This document shows, one piece after another, positions 43,582 through 51,007 of a DNA stretch of 64,000 nt. A model generated the notes under the pieces. It saw only the letters and a list, made by a program, of their open reading frames with translations, did not search any database and had not been told where the DNA came from. Numbering within the stretch: the first letter of the stretch is position 1; each line of letters opens with the position of its first letter. The DNA lies in assembly GCF_018374135.1 (NCBI RefSeq), contig NZ_JAHAFS010000003.1, positions 62,001-126,000 on the forward strand. The letters are read 5' to 3'. A program made the position numbers and the translations under genes. This DNA is from Campylobacter gracilis. GTDB taxonomy: Bacteria; Campylobacterota; Campylobacteria; Campylobacterales; Campylobacteraceae.

Positions 43582-44823
43582 TTACTTATTAAAATACGCC
43601 GCAAGCGCGCTTAGCCAAACAAACAGAGCTATGATCCAAGACATCGTCCACGGCGTACCCGCAGAAAACGCCGCAAGCATCGCCGATGAGACGATGCCGC
43701 TGCCGTATTGCAACGAGCCTATGAGCGCAGCGGCCGAGCCCTTCATCTCCTGCGGTACGCTATCAAGAGCGGCGGCATTGGAGCAAGAAGCGATGATGCC
43801 GTTCATGCTAAAAACGAAAAACATCGGGATTATCACGCCAAGAACGCCGCCTGTTTTGAAAAACGCAAACGCAAATAGCACGCTGGCAGCAAGCGCGGCA
43901 ACGAGCGCGGAGACTATGAGCAGGCGGTTTAGCGCATAGCGCTTTACCAGCTTTTTATTTACGAAACTTAGCGCCATGACGCCCACGATGTTTATGCCGA
44001 ATAAAAATCCGTAGTATTTGCTAGGAATGCCGAAATAATCGATATATACAAACGATGAGCCCGTGATAAAGGCATAGGCGGCTACGTAGAAAAACGTCAC
44101 GCTAAGAGTGTAGCGCATAAATTTGGCGTCTTGTAATAATCTTAGATAGCTCCTAAAAGACGATACGATGGGCTTTGTGGAGCGCTTTTGCGGCGGCAAG
44201 GTCTCTGGCAGAGAAAAAATCATCGCAAACATAATCGCGCTAGCTAGCGCCATCAGCCAAAATATCCCGTGCCAAGAGCCAAACTCCAGTATCGCGCCAC
44301 CCAATAACGGACCCACTATCGGCGCTATCGCCATGATAATAACTAGAGTAGAGAGCATCTGTGCGGCCTGCGAGCTACCGAAAAGATCGCTAATCATCGC
44401 CCTGCTTAGCATCGGTCCTACGCATGCGCCCAAAGCCTGAAACACGCGCCAGAACACGACGCTAGCCATAGTGTCTGACATCGCGCATCCTACTGATCCG
44501 ATCGCAAAGAGCGCCATACCGATGAAAAGCGGGATTTTACGCCCGATCCTATCGCTGATAGGCCCCCATACGAGCTGCGCTATAGCAAAGCCGATCAAAA
44601 AGCCCGTTATCGTGAGCTCCGAGTCTCCGTGCAACTGCCGCTCCATCGTAGGCATAGCGGGCAGATATACGTCCGTAGATAGCGATGTACACGCCATGAG
44701 CGCGCTTAGCACGACTAAAAAAGATAGTGAAGTTTTTGAAGAGTTCAAATTTTTCCTTTTGTTGTTATTTGAGTGGGCGCAGAGTTTGCGCGACTGGAGA
44801 TTGGAAGCTTTAAATTTACTCAA
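43582..44823 (-). CDS. MFS multidrug exporter, Bcr/CflA family
   Basis: A 413-residue transporter with 12 transmembrane helices. Diagnostic features are the TDVYLPAMP motif after helix 1 (drug:H+ antiporter-1 group), GPISDRIGRK after helix 2 and RVFQALGACVGPMLSRA on helix 4. It probably expels drugs or metabolites with protons. The N-terminus has about 30 extra residues rich in Lys, Asn and Ser before helix 1; a later start is possible. A -10 lies at 44848. Substrate unknown. Confidence 0.82.
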   Translation of the reverse strand: MSKFKASNLQSRKLCAHSNNNKRKNLNSSKTSLSFLVVLSALMACTSLSTDVYLPAMPTMERQLHGDSELTITGFLIGFAIAQLVWGPISDRIGRKIPLFIGMALFAIGSVGCAMSDTMASVVFWRVFQALGACVGPMLSRAMISDLFGSSQAAQMLSTLVIIMAIAPIVGPLLGGAILEFGSWHGIFWLMALASAIMFAMIFSLPETLPPQKRSTKPIVSSFRSYLRLLQDAKFMRYTLSVTFFYVAAYAFITGSSFVYIDYFGIPSKYYGFLFGINIVGVMALSFVNKKLVKRYALNRLLIVSALVAALAASVLFAFAFFKTGGVLGVIIPMFFVFSMNGIIASCSNAAALDSVPQEMKGSAAALIGSLQYGSGIVSSAMLAAFSAGTPWTMSWIIALFVWLSALAAYFNK

Positions 44824-44847
44824 ATTTGTTTTGATAAATTCTGCACG

Positions 44848-44853
44848 ATTATA
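44848..44853 (-). promoter_or_regulatory. -10 box for the Bcr/CflA gene
   Basis: TATAAT in a GCTATAATCG context, 25 bases upstream of the annotated start on the minus strand. Confidence 0.45.
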
Positions 44854-44966
44854 GCTAAATTTAAACGCTTTTCAGTGCGGAAGCTTAAATCAAATTTGAT
44901 GTAAAATTTGAATGCAGGCGGCGCAAAATTTAAACTAGAAATTTAAATACGGTAGAGCAAGGCGCG

Positions 44967-45262
44967 GTATTTTTGCCTTAATCAAGGCGGATTTAAATTT
45001 TATGACGGAAGCGTATATGAAATACGTGACCGAGTAAAATTTAAATGCAAGATTATAAGGCAAAGTATCGTGAGATGATTTTAAATGTTTTCTACATCGC
45101 TATGCTCGTAGCTAAACAGAAGAAGTAAATTTCGTCCCAAGATTAAATTTAATAAAAATCAGGTGCAGTATTTTTCGCTTAGACGAGGCGGTTTTAAATT
45201 TTGTGACGGGAGTTACCGAGTGGGTAATGACCGAGCAAAATTTAAAACCAACGAAGTATAAG
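44967..45262. repeat. Diverged direct repeat, two copies exactly 200 bases apart
   Basis: Copy 1 (44967-45060) and copy 2 (45167-45262) share GTATTTTT, then CTTA, AGGCGG, TTTAAATTTT, TGACGG, GACCGAG and AAAATTTAAA in the same order. The copies differ at many positions. A looser relative is at 47250-47345. The unit has no long open frame and its function is unknown. Confidence 0.55.
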
Positions 45263-45284
45263 TAGAAAAAGACAAGCCTTAAAT

Positions 45285-46496
45285 TTAGACTTCATACCTC
45301 TCGCCGGGTTTCATTTCGATAATCTCCCACGGTAAGCCCTGCTTATTTAGCTCGTCCATGAAAGGCTTGGCGTCGAAATTTTCCATATTAAAGACACCCT
45401 TGCCGCTCCAAATGCCCTTTGCGACCATCATCGAGCCGATCATCGCAGGCACGCCCGTCGTGTAGCTCACGGCCTGCGCGCCCGTCTCAGCGTAGCAAGC
45501 CTCGTGGTCGCAGACGTTGTAGATGTAGACTTGGCGCTCTTTACCGTTTTTTAAACCACGTATTACGCAGCCGATGTTGGTTTTGCCCTTCGTGCGAGGG
45601 CCGAGGCTTGCAGGGTCAGGCAGCAAGGTCTTTAGAAACTGGATCGGCACGATTTTTACGCCGTTATGCTCGACCTCGTCGATGCGCAGCATGCCGACGT
45701 TTTCTAGGCATTTCATATGAGTTAGGTAGCTCTGCCCGAAGGTCATAAAAAAGCGGATTCGCTTTAGCCCTTTGATGTTTTTTACTAAGCTTTCGAGCTC
45801 CTCGTGGTAGAGCAGGTAGCTATCTTTGACGCCCACTTTCGGATAGTCCCATTTGAACATTATTTCCATCGGCTTGGTCTCTTTCCACTCGCCGCGCTCC
45901 CAGTAGCGGCCCTTTGCGCTTACTTCGCGCAGGTTGATTTCGGGGTTGAAATTCGTCGCGAACGGGTAGCCGTGATCGCCTGCGTTGCAGTCTAGGATGT
46001 CGATCTCGCCGATCTCGTCAAAGAGATTTTGCTGCGCGTAGGCGCAAAATACGTTCGTCACTCCCGGGTCAAAGCCGCTTCCCAGTAGCGCCATCGTGTT
46101 TGCGGCTTTAAACTCGCCGTCCTTCGCCCACTGCAGCTTGTATTCAAATTTTGCGGTGTCCGGGTGTTCGTAGTTTGCGGTGTCGATGTATGGGATGCCG
46201 GCGCGAGAGCACGCGTCCATGAGAGTTAGGTCTTGATACGGCAGCGCGACGTTTAGCAGTAGCTCGGCACCCGTTTTTTTGATGAGCGCGACCACGGCAT
46301 CGGTATCGTCCGCGTCGATCTGGGCGGTGTCAATTTGCACGCCTAGGCGGTCTTTTATAAATTTAGCGATCGCGTCGCACTTGCTTTTGGTGCGGCTCGC
46401 AAGGGTGATCTTGCTAAAAACGTCCGCGTTCATCGCGCATTTTACGGTCGCGACTTGGCTCACGCCGCCCGCGCCTATGATTAAGATATTTGACAT
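45285..46496 (-). CDS. Carboxynorspermidine dehydrogenase
   Basis: A 403-residue enzyme of the saccharopine dehydrogenase family. It has an N-terminal Rossmann motif MSNILIIGAGGVSQV, then LLGSGFDPGVTNVF, GDHGYPFATNFNP and a C-terminal part with YNVCDHEACYAETGAQAVSYTTG. In Campylobacter this enzyme condenses aspartate semialdehyde with putrescine to carboxyspermidine, the first step of an alternative spermidine route; the decarboxylase NspC completes it but is not in the window. The name rests on the match to the Campylobacter family member. It is a single gene. Confidence 0.82.
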   Translation of the reverse strand: MSNILIIGAGGVSQVATVKCAMNADVFSKITLASRTKSKCDAIAKFIKDRLGVQIDTAQIDADDTDAVVALIKKTGAELLLNVALPYQDLTLMDACSRAGIPYIDTANYEHPDTAKFEYKLQWAKDGEFKAANTMALLGSGFDPGVTNVFCAYAQQNLFDEIGEIDILDCNAGDHGYPFATNFNPEINLREVSAKGRYWERGEWKETKPMEIMFKWDYPKVGVKDSYLLYHEELESLVKNIKGLKRIRFFMTFGQSYLTHMKCLENVGMLRIDEVEHNGVKIVPIQFLKTLLPDPASLGPRTKGKTNIGCVIRGLKNGKERQVYIYNVCDHEACYAETGAQAVSYTTGVPAMIGSMMVAKGIWSGKGVFNMENFDAKPFMDELNKQGLPWEIIEMKPGERYEV

Positions 46497-46867
46497 TTAA
46501 GCTCCTTTAAATTTTAAATTTTGCTGCAATTTTAGCAAATTTAAGATGAATTTTAAGAGGCGGGTGCAATCAATCATAGAGTTTGGCTGTGGCTGGCGCG
46601 GAGCGCAAACTCGCTCTAACAAGAGCGCCGAAAGCGGCGTATGCTAAAATTTCACCCAGATAGCAACATGCCGATTGACGGCGGCACGAGATTAAATTTA
46701 CCGCCTTGTATTGCGCGATAAAATTTTAAGCTTTAAAGGACTAGTTTAAATTTAACATTCCCCGGCGAAGCGCGGATAATTAAAATTTAAAGCTCGCTCG
46801 CTTCGCCGCTAAAATTTATCGCGCTTATTTTCTCGGCGCACAGCAAAACCACATACTGCGGCTAAAT

Positions 46868-47028
46868 TTAACGCTTTAGCGAACAGCGGTTTAAAAAGTA
46901 GCAAGCGAGACAAAATCCCGTGACGCCCACGATAAAGGGCACGAGTCCGATCAGCCCCCCCACCAGCTGCCAAACACGGCTTTTGCGATCATTAGCGCTC
47001 TTATTATCCTAGTTTTCCTGCTTAGCAT
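46868..47028 (-). pseudogene. DUF2892 small membrane protein, frameshifted in a G7 run
   Basis: About 53 residues of the YgaP-type DUF2892 membrane protein in two frames: MLSRKTRIIRALMIAKAVFGSWW, cut by a stop after seven G (46955-46961), then LIGLVPFIVGVTGFC and a tail ending NRCSLKR. Eight G or five G would restore a continuous frame; five would give the family-like W-W-G-L-I-G. G-tracts of this kind mediate phase variation in Campylobacter, though seven is short. It could equally be decay or an assembly error. Confidence 0.6.
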
Positions 47029-47494
47029 TGCGTTTTCACTTCTTTGTTTTTACATTTTGCACGTATTAATGCTTAAAATTTTAAAGTAAGCAATGGCAGC
47101 AAACCTCCACCTGCGTGTCTTTCAGCTAGTTCTCTGGCATATGCGCTCTTTGGTTAAATTTAGCTTCGTTTAATTATCTTTTCTTTTGCATAAAAGCTCG
47201 ATTTTACAAAATTTATGTGCCTAAGAAATAAAATTTTATGCGAGCTTGATTTAAAATTTTGACGAATGTAAAGCAAGGCGAACTCGAATGCAGGCGGTAA
47301 CGCGACGAAATTTACGCGCAGCTTTAAATTTGAAATCGCGATAAATTTTAACCGAGCGAAATTCTATCGTTGCAGAAAATTTGTCTAAATTTAGCTCACC
47401 GCGTGTTTTAGGGTTTAAATTTAGACGCTACAGCGAAAAGCGTAGTGCAACTTTACGATCGAGGCGGCACCGATCTTGCGCCGTAGCGTTAAAA
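47029..47494. other. Intergenic region, no gene recognised
   Basis: About 465 bases with moderate RAATTY density and, at 47250-47345, a weak relative of the 44967/45167 repeat. No ribosome-site-supported frame was seen. Confidence 0.4.
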
Positions 47495-47983
47495 TCAGAT
47501 TTCGTAGCGATAAATCTTGCCGAAATTTTCATCCAGATTGTAGCTAAACTCACCGCCTGCGTAATAGATTGTCTCGCCGCTCTCCAGCTCGAAGCGCTGA
47601 TACACGCGCAGCACGACCTCGTTTTCGCTGATGCCTTGGACATGGATAAAGATATCGCTCTTTCTGCCCGCAGTCATCGCCATTTGGTAGAGCTGATTAA
47701 ATAGCGCGTATTCCGGATCTTTCTCGGCATCCTCTTGGGATAAAAAGCCCTCCAGCACGCCCAGCATCTCGGCGCGAAATTCCGTCCTGGCGCGCGCATA
47801 GGAGTTTTGGATATTTTCGATCTGGTCGGTATCGAGTAAATTTAAAAGCGAATGTTTGCCCACGTAAAGCGTCGCGCTCGATGTGATTTTGCCGTCCTTG
47901 TCGGTCACTAGTCGCAGAGCTTTCTCTACGCGCCACAAGGCCTCTTTTAGCTCGAGCCCGCTTTCAATTTCAATTTTCATCAT
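47495..47983 (-). CDS. Cytoplasmic protein of unknown function
   Basis: A 162-residue protein, no signal peptide or membrane segment. It is acidic, with an N-terminal helix LELKEALWRVEKALRLV and a C-terminal beta-rich part (VVLRVYQRFELESGETIYYAGGEF). I do not recognise the family. A second ATG follows directly, so the start is uncertain by one codon. It lies 39 bases downstream of the exporter gene on the same strand and may be co-transcribed. Confidence 0.6.
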   Translation of the reverse strand: MMKIEIESGLELKEALWRVEKALRLVTDKDGKITSSATLYVGKHSLLNLLDTDQIENIQNSYARARTEFRAEMLGVLEGFLSQEDAEKDPEYALFNQLYQMAMTAGRKSDIFIHVQGISENEVVLRVYQRFELESGETIYYAGGEFSYNLDENFGKIYRYEI

Positions 47984-48022
47984 AGATCCTTTATCAAGAA
48001 TGCGGAATTTTAGCGTGAAATT

Positions 48023-48652
48023 TTAAATTTTAAAGACAAACTTCGCGATCAGATACGCCATATACAGCATCAAAACTCCCACGAGCGCGTCGATTATGCG
48101 CCATGCTCTGCTGCTTGCAAAAAGCTTTGAAAGCGCCCCTGAACCGTATCCTAAGCCGAAAAACCACGCAAACGATACAAACATAACTCCCGCGTAAAAC
48201 CACGGCTTTTGCGGATCCGCAATCGTAGCGCTGAGCGAGCCCACGACCACGACGGTGTCTAAATACACGTGCGGATTTAGAAGCGTCACAGCAAGAGCCT
48301 TGGCTACGACGGGCGCCAACGGGTTATTTGCAGAGTTTTGAATCTTGGCAAAATGCGAGCCCTTATAGGCGCTAAAAAACGAGCTTAGCGCGTAGCAGAG
48401 CAGAAATATGACCCCGCCTATGCCTAAAATTTGGGTAAAAAACGAGCCTTGCTTAAGAGCGCCGCCGATTAAAAATATCCCTACGGCCGTAAATACGGCA
48501 TCGCTTAGCGCACAGACCGTGCAAACCGCCGCAACATGGTTTTTCGCAAGACCTTGGGAGATGACGAAGATATTTTGCGCGCCGATAGCGACGATGAGCG
48601 AGAGCATCAGCGCGGCTCCTTGCAAGAAAATTCCGATCGGCAAGGAGTTCAA
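48023..48652 (-). CDS. LysE/ArgO family amino-acid exporter
   Basis: A 209-residue membrane protein with six helices. Family signs are SLIVAIGAQNIFVISQGL on helix 1-2, VCALSDAVFTAVGIFLIGG and LLNPHVYLDTVVVVGS, the LysE/ArgO core (NPHVYLDTV). Such proteins export basic amino acids. It may protect against excess lysine or arginine, but no LysG-type regulator is adjacent. It follows the membrane protein at 48662-49585 with a 9-base gap. Confidence 0.82.
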   Translation of the reverse strand: MNSLPIGIFLQGAALMLSLIVAIGAQNIFVISQGLAKNHVAAVCTVCALSDAVFTAVGIFLIGGALKQGSFFTQILGIGGVIFLLCYALSSFFSAYKGSHFAKIQNSANNPLAPVVAKALAVTLLNPHVYLDTVVVVGSLSATIADPQKPWFYAGVMFVSFAWFFGLGYGSGALSKLFASSRAWRIIDALVGVLMLYMAYLIAKFVFKI

Positions 48653-48661
48653 GCCGCGCCT

Positions 48662-49585
48662 CTACTTGTTTTTACTTTCGCAGGCGGAGCTTTGCATCGC
48701 CGTATCGGTAGTATCGGAGCCGTCTACCGCCGCACTTTCGGACGTAGCGCCAGATCCATTATCGCCCGCAGAAAATTTAGGCGAGGAATTCTCGGCGCCT
48801 ATGAAATTTTCACCCTCAGCGGCGTCGTTTGAGGAAGCGGCATTGTTCGGCGCGGCGGAGCTTTGTTCGTTTAAATTTGAAGCGCCCTTCAAATTCTGCG
48901 CGCCGTTTAAATCGGCGGCGCCATTATAATTTTGCATGGCGGAATCCTGCGTAGAGCGGGAATTCTGTGCGCCTGATTTTTCACATAAATTTTGTGCGGC
49001 GCTAGAATTTTGCGTATCGGAATTTTGCGAAGCGGAATTATCATCGCGAAAGTTTTTAGCGCTACTCGCGCTTTTTTTAGAGCCCTTAGCGAGCTTGCGA
49101 GCTTTTGGAGCAGCTTGCTCTTCCTCGGAGCTTTGCGAAAGACCCGCTTTTTCGCGCAAAATTTTACTCAGCTCGTAGATCGAAATTTCAAACGAGCCCG
49201 GTAGAGTGGCTTCCGTGTCGCTGTAAAATCGCAAAAAATTAAAGCGGTCCTGCGCCTGCGGCATTTTTTTGAATACAAAATTTAAAAGCTCCGTTTTGTT
49301 TCTGCCCGCGACGAAGGTTTTTGTGCCTAAATTTGCGATATCTTTGTATTCGAAGCTCTCGGAATTTGCCCCACGCACGATCGTAAAAGCATCCTCGCCG
49401 ATCTGCAAATAATTTTTCGCGCCGAGTCTGAGCGCGCAAAAAAACGCGCAAAATGCCGCCACTACGGAAGCGAAAAGCGCCGCGCCGCCAAAGCCCGCGT
49501 AGTAGCAATATCCGCTAGCGAGCGCCAAAATCGCCGATCCCGCCAGCGTCATCGCTACGGGCTTTTTATTCTCTTTTATTATCAT
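48662..49585 (-). CDS. Membrane protein with long low-complexity Q/N/S tail
   Basis: A 307-residue protein. Two adjacent helices (about 10-52) are followed by a PH-like beta domain (YLQIGEDAFTIVRGANSESFEYKDI, about 58-145) and then a tail of about 150 residues dominated by Asn, Ser, Gln and Ala (SQNSDTQNS, GAQNLKG, GASNLNE). The tail DNA contains many GAATTC, GAATTT and AAATTT words. I do not recognise the family. It overlaps the lipoprotein gene upstream by four bases. Confidence 0.6.
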   Translation of the reverse strand: MIIKENKKPVAMTLAGSAILALASGYCYYAGFGGAALFASVVAAFCAFFCALRLGAKNYLQIGEDAFTIVRGANSESFEYKDIANLGTKTFVAGRNKTELLNFVFKKMPQAQDRFNFLRFYSDTEATLPGSFEISIYELSKILREKAGLSQSSEEEQAAPKARKLAKGSKKSASSAKNFRDDNSASQNSDTQNSSAAQNLCEKSGAQNSRSTQDSAMQNYNGAADLNGAQNLKGASNLNEQSSAAPNNAASSNDAAEGENFIGAENSSPKFSAGDNGSGATSESAAVDGSDTTDTAMQSSACESKNK

Positions 49586-50199
49586 CTTCCCTGCTTAATC
49601 ATCTCTCTTATATATTCATAAATTTTAAAATTTAGTGCATCCATTACCGAGTCTTTAGAGCCCGGATTTTTGATGCTTTGGTAGTTGAGATTAGTTACGT
49701 AATCCTTCCACGCACCTTTGTTTTTAACGCTTATGTAGAGGCTAATCTGCGAGTCGTAGAAGTAGTCTCTGTAATAATCGTCGTCGTCCCAAGGATCATA
49801 ACCAAACGGCATCCCCCAACCTACGCCGACGCCCGTATATCTATAATACCTGCCAAAGCCCATTCCGAAGCTAAATCTCGGATTATCCCACGATCTACGC
49901 GAAAAATCCGCCTTGCGGAAATAGTTGAGATTGCCGCCGATTTGGACATTCGCCGCGCTTTTATTTACGACCTTAAATCCGTCCGCACGCAGATGCTGGA
50001 TCACTACTTGGGTTAAATTTGAATCCGTCGTCGAGGTATTGGTGAAATTTACGCTTATGAGTTTATCTTGCGGAAATTCCATAATGTGAAGCGGCTCGGA
50101 AGTGCGCACGATACCGCTATTTACGGGCACATTTTTAGAACAACCCGTAAAAATCAAAAACGCCGAAATGACCAAAAAAAGTGAAATTTTATTTTTCAA
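49582..50199 (-). CDS. Lipoprotein, DUF4136-like, unknown function
   Basis: A 205-residue lipoprotein with the lipobox IFTGC. The mature part has VNFTNTSTTDSN, an aromatic, Gly-rich segment (FGMGFGRYYRYTGVGVGWG, about 110-135) and an acidic DDDDYYRDY stretch before VKNKGAWKDYVT. This order resembles DUF4136-type outer-membrane lipoproteins, but the match is loose. Its stop overlaps the downstream membrane-protein gene by four bases. A TACAAT -10 lies at 50243. Confidence 0.6.
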   Translation of the reverse strand: MKNKISLFLVISAFLIFTGCSKNVPVNSGIVRTSEPLHIMEFPQDKLISVNFTNTSTTDSNLTQVVIQHLRADGFKVVNKSAANVQIGGNLNYFRKADFSRRSWDNPRFSFGMGFGRYYRYTGVGVGWGMPFGYDPWDDDDYYRDYFYDSQISLYISVKNKGAWKDYVTNLNYQSIKNPGSKDSVMDALNFKIYEYIREMIKQGR

Positions 50200-50242
50200 G
50201 ACGGATCCTTTCGCTTAAGATTTCAAATCCTAAATTTGAGTG

Positions 50243-50248
50243 ATTGTA
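50243..50248 (-). promoter_or_regulatory. -10 box for the lipoprotein unit
   Basis: TACAAT in a GCTACAATC context on the minus strand, 44 bases before the lipoprotein ATG. Confidence 0.45.
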
Positions 50249-50345
50249 GCATAAATTTAAAATTTTAATGTCGGCAAGGGGCGATTTTTTGAAATAATCT
50301 AACGATTGATACGCGGAAGCGGAGAATTTCAAATAAAATTTCACG

Positions 50346-50379
50346 CCGAGCGACCGCTAAATTTAAAGCCGTCGCTCGG
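50346..50379 (-). terminator. Terminator of the fdh operon
   Basis: Perfect nine-base arms CCGAGCGAC and GTCGCTCGG around a 16-base loop, 62 bases past the fdhB stop. Outer AAATTT/AAATTTC words extend the symmetry. Confidence 0.6.
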
Positions 50380-50440
50380 TTGAAATTTCTGCGAAAAGAG
50401 ACGGAATTTTAAAACCGGAGGAGTTTAAAATTCCACAATC

Positions 50441-50998
50441 TTATAGGCTCACGCCGCGCGTAAGTACGCGCTTGCGATAAACCTCCGAAACTCTGCTCGC
50501 GTCGCCCACGATTAGAGCGTTCGTGCAGCAGATCGCCGCACATATCGGAACCTTGCCCTCTGCGATGCGGTTTTGACCGTATTTATGTAGTTCCTCGTGC
50601 GAAAACGTAGGCTCCGGTCCACCCGCGCACATAGTGCACTTATCCATCGCACCTTTGATACCGAAAGCTCCGTCTCTAGGAAATTGCGGAGCACCGAACG
50701 GACACGCGTAGAGGCAGTATCCACAGCCGATACATTTATCTTTGTCGTGTAAAACGACGCCGTCGGTTCTGATATAGAAGCATTGAACCGGACAAACCTG
50801 CGCGCAAGGCGCATCGGTGCAGTGTTGGCAAGCAATAGAGCTTGAAACCTCCTGCCCCTCTATGCCCTCGTTTAAAGTGATAACCTTGCGCCTATTGATC
50901 TGCACGGGAACCTCGTGCGCCGAGCTGCAGGCTACCTGGCAACCATAGCAAGCGATGCAACGCTCGACATCGACGTAAAATTTTAATCTTGCCGGCAT
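50441..50998 (-). CDS. fdhB: Formate dehydrogenase iron-sulfur subunit
   Basis: Electron-transfer subunit of the periplasmic formate dehydrogenase, 185 residues. Sixteen cysteines form four [4Fe-4S] motifs: ERCIACYGCQVAC, IACQHCTDAPCAQVCP, DKCIGCGYCLYACP and a fourth set in DKCTMC plus ICAAICC. It passes electrons from FdhA to the membrane cytochrome b subunit, which is not in the window. It starts 10 bases after fdhA; both are transcribed from the promoter at 54174. Confidence 0.9.
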   Translation of the reverse strand: MPARLKFYVDVERCIACYGCQVACSSAHEVPVQINRRKVITLNEGIEGQEVSSSIACQHCTDAPCAQVCPVQCFYIRTDGVVLHDKDKCIGCGYCLYACPFGAPQFPRDGAFGIKGAMDKCTMCAGGPEPTFSHEELHKYGQNRIAEGKVPICAAICCTNALIVGDASRVSEVYRKRVLTRGVSL

Positions 50999-51007
50999 TT
51001 TATCTCC

